Source: Sipunculus nudus (Eukaryota > Annelida > Sipuncula > Golfingiida > Sipunculidae). From it: a stretch of DNA of 64,000 nt. Where the stretch lies: NCBI GenBank assembly GCA_026874595.1, contig CM049311.1:19274676-19338675 (forward strand), written 5' to 3'. The notes beneath the pieces are model-generated. The model saw only the letters and a program-made list of their open reading frames with translations, was not told the origin of the DNA and did not search any database. The position numbers and the translations under genes were made by a program. The first letter of the stretch is position 1; every line of letters begins with the position of its first letter. Shown in pieces: positions 46,007 through 60,708 of the stretch.

Positions 46007-47713
46007 GTGGTGAGGGGATATACAAATAAATACAGGCAGTTGTCAAGGACGATGAAGAGACGTCACACTTACACGTCCACATGCAGCTCAATTACTTATC
46101 ACAGCACAAGGACGCCCGACTTGTACTGCCATCTGTGGTCAAACTTTAAACTGACAAGTAAACAATCAAAATGTATGCTAAGTATTTGGAAAGTGACACT
46201 TCCGCATAAACAAGACAAGATTTTGCAGCTAGTGCAGCCCTAGGATATCTACTGAAGGACGTATTCAACTGCGATGAGACCGACCTTTTCTTTAGAAAGC
46301 TACCCTGCAGGTCACCCACGACAGCCAATTCTACCAAGGGAGTAAAGAAGGCAAAAGACCTGATCACACTTGTGATGTGTTGTAACGCTGATGGTTCCGA
46401 AAAGCTGAAGGCTCTCGTAAATGGCAAATCTGCAAAACCACGCTGTTTCAATAATTTCAATCATCAGCTGTACATTGATTTCAGAGCCAACCGCAATGCA
46501 TGGATGAACAGTATGCTGTTGGCAGAGTGGATAAAGCAGTTTGATGCATGCATGGGCCGGAAAGGGAGACAAGTTTTGCAAATGATGGACAACGCCCCGA
46601 GCCATATTATATCAGGCGATCTGACAAACGTTAAAGTTCACTTCCTGCCCCCAACGACAAACAGTCACCTACGACCTCTCGATGGAGGCATCATCCAGTC
46701 CTTTAAGGCACAGTACCGCCGGCTGCAAATTTGCCATTCATATTATATATTCATACTTCCTGCCCCCAACGACAAACAGTCACCTACAACCTCTCAATGG
46801 AGGCATCATCCAGTCCGTTAGGGTACAGTACCGCCGGATGCAAATTTGTCCATTGATATCATATATATTAAAAACGCTGGACGAAGCGTGCCTGGGATTC
46901 CGTCAGCAGCGCCACCATCGGCAATTGTTGGAAACACATAGGCCTAATACCCAGGGACGAACAGCCAAAGGAGACAGATCGGCCGGACGGTCCAGAAGCA
47001 AACAGAATCCTTCCACTTCTACAACAAGTTACAGATAGCCTCGGAGATAACCACAGTGCACGTATATCTCCTCAAGAATTCGTCAATGCCGACCAGAACA
47101 TCGGAACGGCACAACCTTTAAGCGATCAAAATATCGTGGAAACAGTGACAGGCGGCAATGATACAACCAGTCAAACCTGTGAACCTTAGGAAATAGTTCT
47201 CAAACCTCCGCCCACATCCACAGAAGTCCGCTAGGCCATGAAGACCGTCTTGTGATATTTCGAAAGTTCTAGATACAACGAACAGTCCGATATTGATGTA
47301 TTTACAGGATGGACCAAAGAATATCGGCAGGTTAACAATGCTCCATTACGGAATCTTTGGAGGCAGACTCGGATGAAAATGAAACAGCACAATGAGGGCC
47401 ATGCAGAATTTTATATTTTTACCGTATAGGTTATTCATGTATATCTTTGTTTCATGTTTATTCATGTATAAATTATACACACTGTATTTCTCTGTAGCTA
47501 TTTGTAAATTTTCTTTCTCTGTGAATAAATTTTGTACACAGTTTAAAAATGTTGGTTTTTTTTTAATATGATTAGTTAAAGACGAGCCTAATAAATGCAT
47601 GGCCCGATTGAAACTCTTCCCAACCCATCTGGTGCCCCGATTAACCGCCACCCTCGCTTACTGCCTAAATATTCCGCCGGTCCAACGGTTGACGAATAAA
47701 AGAGGTTAGACTG
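46007..47713 (+). pseudogene. Tigger/pogo transposase remnant, unit 3
   Basis: Has NAWMNS and FLPPTTNS, likely the older state. The 115-bp duplication starts at 46640. The 3' TIR ends at 47713. Confidence 0.85.
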
Positions 47714-48189
47714 TACAAGGCAGAAACTTATATGAACTATTTATAATGCTTAAGCTTTTTTGTTCCTTTTGTCGGCCTTTTAATGACTTATGGAAGACCA
47801 CATGTTTTGTGGTATGATCAGTTAGTTGATGAATGTATGTACCCGTGTTGGCGCGTGTGAGCGATGACAGACGGATAATGCGAACGGTTTTTCCATTTTA
47901 ATGGTTATCTGATGTCAGGTTGTTTTGAATGTAAGCAAAGCAATGTCTCGAGGGTCCATTTATATACCAGCATATTCTGAACTAGGTAAAACAACTTAAA
48001 TTGATGGTCAATGCCTAATGGGGAAAATCAAATATTAATTTTACGAGGGAAATGTAATTAACGGGATTCCTTTGACCTTTCCTATAGGAATTTGACCTTT
48101 CCCCTATCGCTGCAACGAGGACTGCATGGTAATATATTTCATTCTTAAGTGGACAGTTCATTCAGTCATTCTAGTAATGTAAACTTAAA

Positions 48190-48192
<3 letters not shown>

Positions 48193-48244
<52 letters not shown>
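48193..48244. repeat. (AT)n microsatellite, unit 3
   Basis: The longest version of this tract in the array. Confidence 0.95.
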
Positions 48245-48249
<5 letters not shown>

Positions 48250-49740
48250 GTGTCATGCTGCAACGTTTGAACTAGTGCTTGTTGTACGTAAGTGTTGTGC
48301 TATACGATTTGCCCGGAGGTAGCCATATATTGTAGGAAACGGAGGTAGGCATACATTGTAGGAAAACGTACTTATGTATTGTACTTATTAACACAGATAT
48401 GTGCCACAAGTATTTCGATAAAGACGAAATGTAGAAACCTAAAGCAATCAAAATGTGTGTCCATTGAAAGTAGGGAGTAAGGCACCATTCATGAACAAAA
48501 TGCACGGATCAGTGTGCTAAGTTTAGGAATGTGGAAGTTTTATGGTTGTTATGTAAAGTAAGCGTTGACATATCTACTGTAAGGCTTCTGAAAGCCCTTC
48601 CTTTGGCAATGCAAATTTTTGTAAATGTTATGTTAAATAAGGGGTCAGGAAATCAATCATATATTGAAATATATTTATAAAGTACTACATATATAGATAC
48701 AGCGCATTGGATAACTGCAAAACCGTTGTATTAAAGGTGACATAAAGACATGACAAATGGGGTAAAATATTGTTAGATTAATATATGTCATTATAGGTCC
48801 ATATAACAAGAAGTCAAAAATTAAATGTTAGAGTTAGCATAAAATATAGCCCAAAATAATAATGTCATTTAGGAATATATTTGTTCGACTTATAATGCTG
48901 GTTTAAAAGGCCTATTATGGTGTCTGAACAAGATCGTACGATTTATAACTTTCTAAGATGTAAGCACATCAGCCCTAAAAAAATTATTAGACAGTGATAA
49001 TGAAAAAAAAATAATTCTAGTAAATTACAGCTAAAAAGGATGCCTAAACTATAAATGATGTAATTAGATATTTACCTTACATAGCCCATCTCCTTTGGTA
49101 ATAAAATAGTAATAATTTTAACATAATAATCTTATTATTAAATGTCAGGTCATTATGGTTATAAATGTCCTCTAAAATGCATATAAAATATTAGAATAGG
49201 AACATTCCATAATTATTCATAATGCTTCAAGTCATAATTCATAAGTTAACAAATAACATTTGATGTTAGAAAAAATAAAACCAGTAACTTCTCATTTTAA
49301 AATGAATTTGATCAACAGACTAAAAGCAAGCACCAAACTCCATTAACATAAACTTGTGGAAAAAGCAGTTGTACCAAATCCTATAGTGCAAAATCTATAA
49401 AATTAAAATAAACGCAGGAAAAAATTTAGAAAAAAAACAAATAAATATATAACACTAAGGCTTAACTGGATAACTTGCAATTTAATACTATGTGCAGGGG
49501 CAGAATCTGTTGTTTAAGGGCCAATGTCAACATTCTTCATATCTTAATCATAATGGGTATTTTTGTACAGTAAACTCAATCATCTAAACTCTTAAGTGAT
49601 ATATACAAACCGGATAGAGGTACTTCACAGTAATATATATTAAATTACCGTAACTATGTGTCTCTGGGATTAAAATTTATTTCTGTTTTGCCTAAAGCAA
49701 AAGAAAGTTCCTCTTTTACACCTAATGGCAGCTGATTTTT
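48245..49740. other. AT-rich segment, unit 3
   Basis: Copy of 26821-28314; nothing recognised. Confidence 0.4.
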
Positions 49741-51550
49741 AGCTCAGCTGACTGAAAGTCATCTGAGCTAAAGCGATCACTCTTTGTCCGTCGTCCGTCT
49801 GTCTGTCCGTCTGTCCGTCTGTCTGTCTGTCCGTCTGTCTGTCCGTCTGTCCGTTAACCAGGCACAAATCGTAACCGCTGGACTTAGAACCTTGTAACTT
49901 GGGATTCTGAGAGGTCCATGAAAAGTCTCCTTGGAAACCAGAAATCCTCCGAGCTATGGGGCCCCAAAGTACCCCCCAGATTAGTCAAAAAATCCATACA
50001 AAAACTTCAATATCTCAATAACTACATCACTGATGGTCATGATTTCTGGCATACGTATTGATCATGAGATGTTCCATCAGTTCCTGCAGACTGGGAGCGC
50101 CACCAGTATTGTTCGATTTTTTACGATTTTTTTCCTCTATTTTTGAGACCTTTAAGGATGCTGTCATCTGTTAACGTGGCACAAATCGTAACGACTGGAC
50201 CTAGAATCTTCATTCTCCACACACTGAGAGAACAATGAAAAGTCTCCATGGAAACCAGAAATAAGGTCTCTGTTACCCATATCCTTTGAGCTATGGCACT
50301 CCAAAGTACATCTCAGAATAATGGAAAATTTGATACAAAAGCTGAAGTATCTGAACAGCTAATGCAGAGATCACCATAATTGTTTGCATGGATATTGATC
50401 ATGGAGTGTTTCATCAGTTTCTGCAGACTGGTGGCACCGCCTGTATTTGTTCGGGTTTTTTTACGAAATTTTTCTCTATTTTTGAGACCTTTAAAGATAT
50501 GAACATATCTTTACCGGGTTCCTCCGCCGCTGCCACGTTCATTTCCAGAGAGCTCCTCTGAGACTAATGGACCGATTTTTCCGAAACTTACACCAATTAT
50601 CGGGTCACATGTGAACTGGTGCCTAACCAATTTGCGTTGACCTCTGACCTTTCCTCTCTATCCAGCGTCCATTTGTGCGTTTGTTTCCACACATAAACCC
50701 TCATATCTCGGGAACCGTTTGACCGATCAGGAAATAAAATTTATACAAATGTAGCCCTTGGATTGTTTTATAACATACACAAAAAATGGTGGCGCCACCT
50801 GTAATCATGTTTGCACAGTGTCCATCTGTTCATCTGCCTTGGGTTAAAATCACTCATATCTCTGCAGTGAATTGACTAATTCACCTGAAATTTGGCATGC
50901 GTATACATCCAGGATAGCTTTCTTGATTTTATGACAGGTAGCGCCACCTACATTCTAGTTAACGTTGCACACATACAAGCTCATATCTCAGGAACCATTT
51001 GACCGATTGGGCCAAAATTGTGCATGTGTTTAGATCTCACATAGGTCTTTATAATATACACAAAACTGGAGGGGCCACCTGCAACCATTTTTGCACAGCG
51101 TGTGTCTGTTTGTCTGCCGTGGGCTAAAATCACTCATATACATATAGTGGTTTGACTTTTCTGCCTAAAATTTTGCGTATGTATACAACTTAGACAGCTT
51201 TCTGGATTTGTGGTAGGTGGCACAACCTACAAACACATTTAGGCTGCAGACATCCATTCTAATATGCAACATACCTCACTCTATTTCCCCTTGCCACTCA
51301 ATCCATGCCTCACTTCACCCGTTCCACTCTGATTTTGGCGGATACATGTGGTCACTTGTCGGCTACCCGTATTCTAGTTTTTAAAGTTTACACATTTTTA
51401 TCTCTATTTTTGAAATATATAAATACAGACTAAATCTTGGCCTGTTGGTTAATCTATTTGATGCTTCAGTTTAATGGGTATATACTACCATTCTGATGAT
51501 AAAATTTCCTTTTGCGAATCTCTTCCCAGTCAGCTGAGCGTCATGACCCA
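49741..51550. mobile_element. 1.8-kb TIR element, unit 3
   Basis: TIRs at 49741-49754 and 51537-51550. Confidence 0.55.
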
Positions 51551-51645
51551 TGGGTCACTTGTTTAAATACAAATTTTATTAGCTGAGTTGCTGCTCATTT
51601 TATAAGGGTACCTTTCGATTCCAAGGACTGTTTTGCAGGAGGAAA

Positions 51646-51695
<50 letters not shown>

Positions 51696-51725
51696 TGGAA
51701 AGGGTATACACAGAAAAGTGGCTCA

Positions 51726-51797
51726 CTGCCAGTGGGATTCGAACCCACGATCTTCCGATTTCCGGTGCGGCTGCCTTAGTCCACTTGGCCATGACAG
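51726..51797 (-). repeat. tRNA-derived SINE head, unit 3 copy a
   Basis: tRNA-like region with A and B boxes, next to the AT tract at about 51650-51692. Confidence 0.7.
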
Positions 51798-52043
51798 ATT
51801 CCCAACCTCACTGTGTATTTGTACACTTTTATAGGAACCAGCGAAGTGACGTCATGGTAGTGACGTCATAGTCTCACCCACTACACGTGTCGGCATGGCG
51901 ACTTTTGCATGCAGCAGGGAGAACTGATGGCTTTATTTGGTGTACGGCATATATTACATATATATTATATATATAGATGTATGAGTAGCCATGCTGGTTC
52001 ATTGTTTTATAGATGGAAAGTGTATACACAGAAAAGTGGTTCA

Positions 52044-52115
52044 CTGCCAGTGGGATTCGAACCCACGATCTTCCGATTTCCGGTGCGGCTGCCTTAGTCC
52101 ACTTGGCCATGACAG
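52044..52115 (-). repeat. tRNA-derived SINE head, unit 3 copy b
   Basis: As unit 2 copy b. Confidence 0.7.
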
Positions 52116-52249
52116 ATTCCCAACCTCACTGTGTATTTGTACACTTTTATAGGAACCAGCGAAGTGACGTCATGCTAGTGACGTCATAGTCTCATCCGCT
52201 ACACGTGTCGGCACGGCGACTTTTGCATGCAGCAGGGAGAACTGATGGC

Positions 52250-52417
52250 TTTATTTGGTGTACGGCATATATTATATATATATAGATGTATGAGTAGCCA
52301 TGCTGGTTCATTGTTTTATAGATACAATGTGTATACCCTTTCCATCTATAAAACAATGAACCAGCATGGCTACTCATACATCTATATATATATAATATAT
52401 GCCGTACACCAAATAAA
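52250..52417. repeat. Perfect 74-bp inverted repeat, unit 3
   Basis: Arms 52250-52323 and 52344-52417. Confidence 0.95.
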
Positions 52418-52484
52418 CCCTTTCCATCTATAAAACAATGAACGAGCATGGCTACTCATACATCTATATATATATATATATCTA

Positions 52485-52521
<37 letters not shown>

Positions 52522-52523
<2 letters not shown>

Positions 52524-54646
52524 GCTTTCAAAACGCGTTATGTAAAATTAAATAATTTTCGTATTTCATGTAATAGTACACCTTTGAACATGATATTGTT
52601 ATTTACGGCAATTTCCGCATTTGCTTCTCAGCGCCATTTATTATTCAAAAGTTGAACGATTTAGAAGTTTAAGACGTCTCTCTTTTCGATTAAACATTAA
52701 CTTTAATCATATTTCAACTCAACGCAGTAAAGCGTTATGTTTTCCAGTCGGCGATCCACTCAAATGGTTAAGAATATACGAAGGAATTATCCATTTGAAT
52801 ATCTTACTCAATTGTTATGTGTTCACTTAATGAAAACAAGATGGCGCTGATATGCAATAGCAGTTAACCATAATTAAAAATAGGAACATATGCTGAGTTA
52901 CCCCATTATCACATCATTATATGATTAGAAATTGCTTACAGCGAAATGAATGCCTCTGCCATCAGCGCGGTGTTTACATAACTGACCGGATAATTCGGTT
53001 GAGGCACCCTGTAATGATCATTGACTGCTGTAAGGTGCAAAATCCAGAAATGTGCGCGTCCAATCGCACGCTTGAACCCTCAGAACCGAGCGTCCGTAAG
53101 AGATTTCGTGCCTCAAAGACGTTTACCCCCGCGTTCCTGAAATATAGACAGTCCAACCTGTTTGAACGGCCACCTGTAAATGCGGGCAACTGGCTATAAC
53201 AACCACTGGATATCAGTCCCTTTCGACATTCCGTTATATTAACTACATATAACCCCTGTAAAACTGGCTTATACGGATTACGGGCAGTTTTTTCTCTGAC
53301 AATAGTGAAATATTACTAATACATTTTCTCGCCTAACGTGTCTTGACCAGCGCTGACCGGTCGATTGATTGCCAAAGTGCCGGTGATGTAGCGGCCACCA
53401 GTGAAGTCGCGGCCACCTGTAAGGGGACACTGGTTATTTTGTTGTTGTGCACACGTACCGACCACCGAACGCAGGCAGTTGGTTTCGTCGGCAAGAGATG
53501 TCAGTAACCAACGGCTTCACCAAATGATTTTGTGTCTTTCATAAGAGCACATTTATCATGTAAGAAATTCTCCAAATAAGAGTTCGAATTAATTTTACCT
53601 TCTCATAACTATTTTAGCGATTCACTTTTACATATACAGCCCTCTTTCATATTCTATATACATTCTATACTGTGTTCCCGTATATCGCTGCCGTACGACG
53701 ATATTGATACAATGTGCAGCAAGACCATGTCAGCATGCCCGGAGCGACGTGATAATGAACTTGGGAGCTCATTCATACGGCTGAAAGTCAAAGGACACGT
53801 TGGCGCAAGGTTAAACCAACATTTTAATCAACTGTGTGCAATAAGTGTAAAATTGATAGTCATAAAGGTGGAATAATATTTACTTCCGTCATACATATCA
53901 TATAGGTTTGTAACCTGAAAGATAAGACCACCTGTCTATTACGATTACTGGAGCACTGTCGGTTGGGCAGGGCCGCAGCCTGCGGGGTGGGGGCCTGGGA
54001 TGTGAGGTGTAAAAATATTTTTGAACAAAATGTATTGAAAAGTTGGTATTATGTGTGAAAATGCATCAGTTACCAAGACAAAAGTTGTGTGTGTGTTTTT
54101 TTTTTTTTTTCTTCAAAGTAAACATTGACCAATAAATTACAGCAAAAATGCACCAGAATGCAGTAAACATACATTTTTCAAACTTTTCCACAACGTGGGA
54201 CGGGCGAAACCACTCCCAGACCCTCCCCCTCGGGGGCAACTGCTCCCCCCCCTCCCCCCCCCCCGCTATTTGGGTCCGCCTACCGCCCTGTTAGGTGGTC
54301 GCATTAGACAGTTCCAATCGTGAAAATCATAATTAATAGTTTAATTAGCCCCCTCCTCCTTATACTAATATTAGAGGTAAAATCGTTATAATAAAAAGAA
54401 AGATCGGCTCTTCTTAAACATATAAGAAAGAATATTTAGAGTTTGTCAAAATGAAATGTTTAATTTTTTTCCATTTATTTTCCTTCTAAAGAAATATGCC
54501 AATTACCTTTTCATATGATCTCCATATGTTTCATTTAACATGAATATCAAAACTTCGGGAGAAATATTTCTTAAATTCAAGGGTCATTTTTCAGAAAACG
54601 ACCCAATTCATGAAAATTCATGTCCCTAACATTCACCGTGCCATAG

Positions 54647-54719
<73 letters not shown>
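52522..54719. other. Unit 3 segment with pogo-like end and poly-C/AT tracts
   Basis: Pogo-like terminus at 53149, poly-C at about 54246-54264, AT tract at about 54650-54719. No gene recognised. Confidence 0.4.
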
Positions 54720-54721
<2 letters not shown>

Positions 54722-56217
54722 AGGTTGGGCAAAAAGCAATTTTTAAGCATAAAACCCATCCCAGTGGGTTTGACTGGGTGAACCTGGGTAGACCCGGGTT
54801 TTATGGATTTTACGGGTTTTATGGGCAATGTAGTCTAAAATGGCAACTGACTGAACTCAAAATTTCTTGTACCAGTTTGGGAAATACTGTGATCAGTATG
54901 CTTCTTTGCTTTAAAATATATATAACTATATAAATATTAAACTGATATTGGTGATATATAGCAGTTATAATGATAATAAAAAAATCAGGACTCTTTAAGA
55001 TAGAGTATAACCCTACCGTACTTTGTAACTCTCATTATTTCAATCATATCTCTATCTGAATCTATCATTTGTATTATTTAATGATTTAAAAAAAAAAATT
55101 CTTTTCTATCAATGAAAGACTGAAAGTGTTTGGATTACTTATTGGGTGTGTACAAAAACTGGTTTACACAAGATGGTTACTAGCTGCCAAGTTTCAACTT
55201 ATTGGCATGTATAGGATACCACACAGGTGAAGCCACAGTGACACCTTAGTGCTAGTGTCATACGCATCCAATCTTCTCTGTATGCCAGCCAGTTCTGCTG
55301 CTGTAGAACGTGTATTCTCTAACTTTTGGCTACAAATTTCTTGTACCAGTTTGGGAAATACTGTGATCAGTATGCTTCTTTGCTTTAAAATATATATAAC
55401 TATATAAATATTAAACTGATATTGGTGATATATAGCAGTTATAATGATAATAAAAAAAATCAGGACTCTTTAAGATAGAGTATAACCCTACCGTACTTTG
55501 TAACTCTCATTATTTCAATCATATCTCTATCTGAATCTATCATTTGTATTATTTAATGATTTAAAAAAAAAAATCTTTTCTATCAATGAAAGACTGAAAC
55601 TGTTTGGATTACTTATTGGGTGTGTACAAAAACTGGTTTACACAAGATGGTTACTAGCTGCCAAGTTTCAACTTATTGGCATGTATAGGATACCACACAG
55701 GTGAAGCCACAGTGACACCTTAGTGCTAGTGTCATACGCATCCAATCTTCTCTGTATGCCAGCCAGTTCTGCTGCTGTAGAACGTGTATTCTCTAACTTT
55801 GGCTACAAACAAAACAAGATTCGCAATCGACTTGGAGTAAAACTTGCTGCAAAGCATGTGAACTGCTATCGTGCCTTTTGTGGACATTCTGAACTGGACT
55901 GGTAGCGGTTTGTATAAAACAGGTTGAACATAATGCATGATGTATCATAATAGCATTGGTCTATGACACAATATTTTGCTTGTGTGCTTCTTTATTGATA
56001 TCTGTGATGTTGCTCATCTATTGGTATTAAACTTATTTCATGGACAATCACTGAAGTTTTTCCTCTTTACTTCATTATATGCATTTTATGCAGCGATTCT
56101 GAGATTGAAAAGAATGCTTCTAGAAAAGCCCAAATCAAATTGCCCGTTAAAATCCGCATGTGGGTTTTAAGGCTTTTTGCCCGCCCGGGTAAAAAGGGGT
56201 ATTACCCGCCAAACCAT
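54720..56217 (+). mobile_element. hAT element with extra internal copy, unit 3
   Basis: Same triplicated structure as unit 2, with the same extra T in the truncated copy. The frame with ERVFSNFG is at 55723-55905. Confidence 0.75.
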
Positions 56218-56233
56218 AATATATATGTCACAA

Positions 56234-56778
56234 TACTGTGATCAGTATGCTTCTTTGCTTTAAAATATATATAACTATATAAATATTAAACTGATATTGG
56301 TGATATATAGCAGTTATAATGATATAAAAAATTCAGGACTCTTTAAGATAGAGTATAAACCTACCGTACTTTGTAACTCCCATTATTTCAATCATATTTC
56401 TATCTGAATCTATCATTTGTATTATTTAATGATTTTGAAAAAAAAATTCTTTTCTATCAATGAAAGATTGAAAGTGTATGGATTACTTATTGGGTGTGTA
56501 CAAAAACTGGTTTACACAAGATGGTTACTAGCTGCCAAGTTTCAACTTATTGGCATGTATAGGATACCACACAGGTGAAGCCACAGTGACACCTCAGTGC
56601 TAGTGTCATACGCATCCAATCTTCTCTGTATGCCAGCCAGTTCTGCTGCTGTAGAACGTGTATTCTCTAACTTTGGCTACAAACAAAACAAGATTCGCAA
56701 TCGACTTGGAGTAAAACTTGCTGCAAAGCATGTGAACTGCTATCATGCTTTTTGTGCACATTTGTGCACATTTTGTGC
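56234..56778 (+). pseudogene. hAT fragment with rearranged end, unit 3/4 junction
   Basis: Frame 56597-56788. After YHAFCAH the normal sequence SELDW is replaced by about three short direct repeats of TTTGTGCACA. Confidence 0.8.
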
Positions 56779-56980
56779 ACAGTTTTAATAATTAACAGAC
56801 AAGGATGTAAATGTAAACTCCTTTTGAGACGATAAATGGACATTCCGTTACTTCATTCAGTGTACATACATCTCAATTAAACCATGTACATTCAATACGA
56901 GTTCATTCCTGCACATAATATTCTTATATGTTTTTAGATATATGAATCATTTTAGTACTTGACATTCGTCCAGGACCTCG

Positions 56981-58687
56981 GTGGTGAGGGGATATACAAA
57001 TAAATACAGGCAGTTGTCAAGGACGATGAAGAGACGTCACACTTACACGTCCACATGCAGCTCAATTACTTATCACAGCACAAGGACGCCCGACTTGTAC
57101 TGCCATCTGTGGTCAAACTTTAAACTGACAAGTAAACAATCAAAATGTATGCTAAGTATTTGGAAAGTGACACTTCCGCATAAACAAGACAAGATTTTGC
57201 AGCTAGTGCAGCCCTAGGATATCTACTGAAGGACGTATTCAACTGCGATGAGACCGACCTTTTCTTTAGAAAGCTACCCTGCAGGTCACCCACGACAGCC
57301 AATTCTACCAAGGGAGTAAAGAAGGCAAAAGACCTGATCACACTTGTGATGTGTTGTAACGCTGATGGTTCCGAAAAGCTGAAGGCTCTCGTAAATGGCA
57401 AATCTGCAAAACCACGCTGTTTCAATAATTTCAATCATCAGCTGTACATTGATTTCAGAGCCAACCGCAATGCATGGATGAACAGTATGCTGTTGGCAGA
57501 GTGGATAAAGCAGTTTGATGCATGCATGGGCCGGAAAGGGAGACAAGTTTTGCAAATGATGGACAACGCCCCGAGCCATATTATATCAGGCGATCTGACA
57601 AACGTTAAAGTTCACTTCCTGCCCCCAACGACAAACAGTCACCTACGACCTCTCGATGGAGGCATCATCCAGTCCTTTAAGGCACAGTACCGCCGGCTGC
57701 AAATTTGCCATTCATATTATATATTCATACTTCCTGCCCCCAACGACAAACAGTCACCTACAACCTCTCAATGGAGGCATCATCCAGTCCGTTAGGGTAC
57801 AGTACCGCCGGATGCAAATTTGTCCATTGATATCATATATATTAAAAACGCTGGACGAAGCGTGCCTGGGATTCCGTCAGCAGCGCCACCATCGGCAATT
57901 GTTGGAAACACATAGGCCTAATACCCAGGGACGAACAGCCAAAGGAGACAGATCGGCCGGACGGTCCAGAAGCAAACAGAATCCTTCCACTTCTACAACA
58001 AGTTACAGATAGCCTCGGAGATAACCACAGTGCACGTATATCTCCTCAAGAATTCGTCAATGCCGACCAGAACATCGGAACGGCACAACCTTTAAGCGAT
58101 CAAAATATCGTGGAAACAGTGACAGGCGGCAATGATACAACCAGTCAAACCTGTGAACCTTAGGAAATAGTTCTCAAACCTCCGCCCACATCCACAGAAG
58201 TCCGCTAGGCCATGAAGACCGTCTTGTGATATTTCGAAAGTTCTAGATACAACGAACAGTCCGATATTGATGTATTTACAGGATGGACCAAAGAATATCG
58301 GCAGGTTAACAATGCTCCATTACGGAATCTTTGGAGGCAGACTCGGATGAAAATGAAACAGCACAATGAGGGCCATGCAGAATTTTATATTTTTACCGTA
58401 TAGGTTATTCATGTATATCTTTGTTTCATGTTTATTCATGTATAAATTATACACACTGTATTTCTCTGTAGCTATTTGTAAATTTTCTTTCTCTGTGAAT
58501 AAATTTTGTACACAGTTTAAAAATGTTGGTTTTTTTTTAATATGATTAGTTAAAGACGAGCCTAATAAATGCATGGCCCGATTGAAACTCTTCCCAACCC
58601 ATCTGGTGCCCCGATTAACCGCCACCCTCGCTTACTGCCTAAATATTCCGCCGGTCCAACGGTTGACGAATAAAAGAGGTTAGACTG
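56981..58687 (+). pseudogene. Tigger/pogo transposase remnant, unit 4
   Basis: At protein level identical to unit 3 over the readable frames. The 3' TIR ends at 58687. Confidence 0.85.
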
Positions 58688-59163
58688 TACAAGGCAGAAA
58701 CTTATATGAACTATTTATAATGCTTAAGCTTTTTTGTTCCTTTTGTCGGCCTTTTAATGACTTATGGAAGACCACATGTTTTGTGGTATGATCAGTTAGT
58801 TGATGAATGTATGTACCCGTGTTGGCGCGTGTGAGCGATGACAGACGGATAATGCGAACGGTTTTTCCATTTTAATGGTTATCTGATGTCAGGTTGTTTT
58901 GAATGTAAGCAAAGCAATGTCTCGAGGGTCCATTTATATACCAGCATATTCTGAACTAGGTAAAACAACTTAAATTGATGGTCAATGCCTAATGGGGAAA
59001 ATCAAATATTAATTTTACGAGGGAAATGTAATTAACGGGATTCCTTTGACCTTTCCTATAGGAATTTGACCTTTCCCCTATCGCTGCAACGAGGACTGCA
59101 TGGTAATATATTTCATTCTTAAGTGGACAGTTCATTCAGTCATTCTAGTAATGTAAACTTAAA

Positions 59164-59167
<4 letters not shown>

Positions 59168-59212
<45 letters not shown>
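59168..59212. repeat. (AT)n microsatellite, unit 4
   Basis: Counterpart of the other units; its right end marks the deletion joint seen in unit 5. Confidence 0.95.
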
Positions 59213-59217
<5 letters not shown>

Positions 59218-60708
59218 GTGTCATGCTGCAACGTTTGAACTAGTGCTTGTTGTACGTAAGTGTTGTGCTATACGATTTGCCCGGAGGTAGCCATATATTG
59301 TAGGAAACGGAGGTAGGCATACATTGTAGGAAAACGTACTTATGTATTGTACTTATTAACACAGATATGTGCCACAAGTATTTCGATAAAGACGAAATGT
59401 AGAAACCTAAAGCAATCAAAATGTGTGTCCATTGAAAGTAGGGAGTAAGGCACCATTCATGAACAAAATGCACGGATCAGTGTGCTAAGTTTAGGAATGT
59501 GGAAGTTTTATGGTTGTTATGTAAAGTAAGCGTTGACATATCTACTGTAAGGCTTCTGAAAGCCCTTCCTTTGGCAATGCAAATTTTTGTAAATGTTATG
59601 TTAAATAAGGGGTCAGGAATTCAAACATATATTGAAATATATTTATAAAGTACTACATATATAGATACAGCGCATTGGATAACTGCAAAACCGTTGTATT
59701 AAAGGTGACATAAAGACATGACAAATGGGGTAAAATATTGTTAGATTAATATATGTCATTATAGGTCCATATAACAAGAAGTCAAAAATTAAATGTTAGA
59801 GTTAGCATAAAATATAGCCCAAAATAATAATGTCATTTAGGAATATATTTGTTCGACTTATAATGCTGGTTTAAAAGGCCTATTATGGTGTCTGAACAAG
59901 ATCGTACGATTTATAACTTTCTAAGATGTAAGCACATCAGCCCTAAAAAAATTATTAGACAGTGATAATGAAAAAAAAATAATTCTAGTAAATTACAGCT
60001 AAAAAGGATGCCTAAACTATAAATGATGTAATTAGATATTTACCTTACATAGCCCATCTCCTTTGGTAATAACATAGTAATAATTTTAACATAATAATCT
60101 TATTATTAAATGTCAGGTCATTATGGTTATAAATGTCCTCTAAAATGCATATAAAATATTAGAATAGGAACATTCCATAATTATTCATAATGCTTCAAGT
60201 CATAATTCATAAGTTAACAAATAACATTTGATGTTAGAAAAAATAAAACCAGTAACTTCTCATTTTAAAATGAATTTGATCAACAGACTAAAAGCAAGCA
60301 CCAAACTCCATTAACATAAACTTGTGGAAAAAGCAGTTGTACCAAATCCTATAGTGCAAAATCTATAAAATTAAAATAAACGCAGGAAAAAATTTAGAAA
60401 AAAAACAAATAAATATATAACACTAAGGCTTAACTGGATAACTTGCAATTTAATACTATGTGCAGGGGCAGAATCTGTTGTTTAAGGGCCAATGTCAACA
60501 TTCTTCATATCTTAATCATAATGGGTATTTTTGTACAGTAAACTCAATCATCTAAACTCTTAAGTGATATATACAAACCGGATAGAGGTACTTCACAGTA
60601 ATATATATTAAATTACCGTAACTATGTGTCTCTGGGATTAAAATTTATTTCTGTTTTGCCTAAAGCAAAAGAAAGTTCCTCTTTTACACCTAATGGCAGC
60701 TGATTTTT
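59213..60708. other. AT-rich segment, unit 4
   Basis: Carries GGAATTCAAACAT at about 59616, shared only with unit 5 (others GGAAATCAATCAT). No gene. Confidence 0.4.

Larger units (their letters stand above)
45799..56778 (+). repeat. Tandem array unit 3 (about 10,980 bp)
   Basis: Very similar to unit 4 (shared AATGTATGC, CACAATGAGG, ATCGCTGC). Its right junction is altered. Confidence 0.95.
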
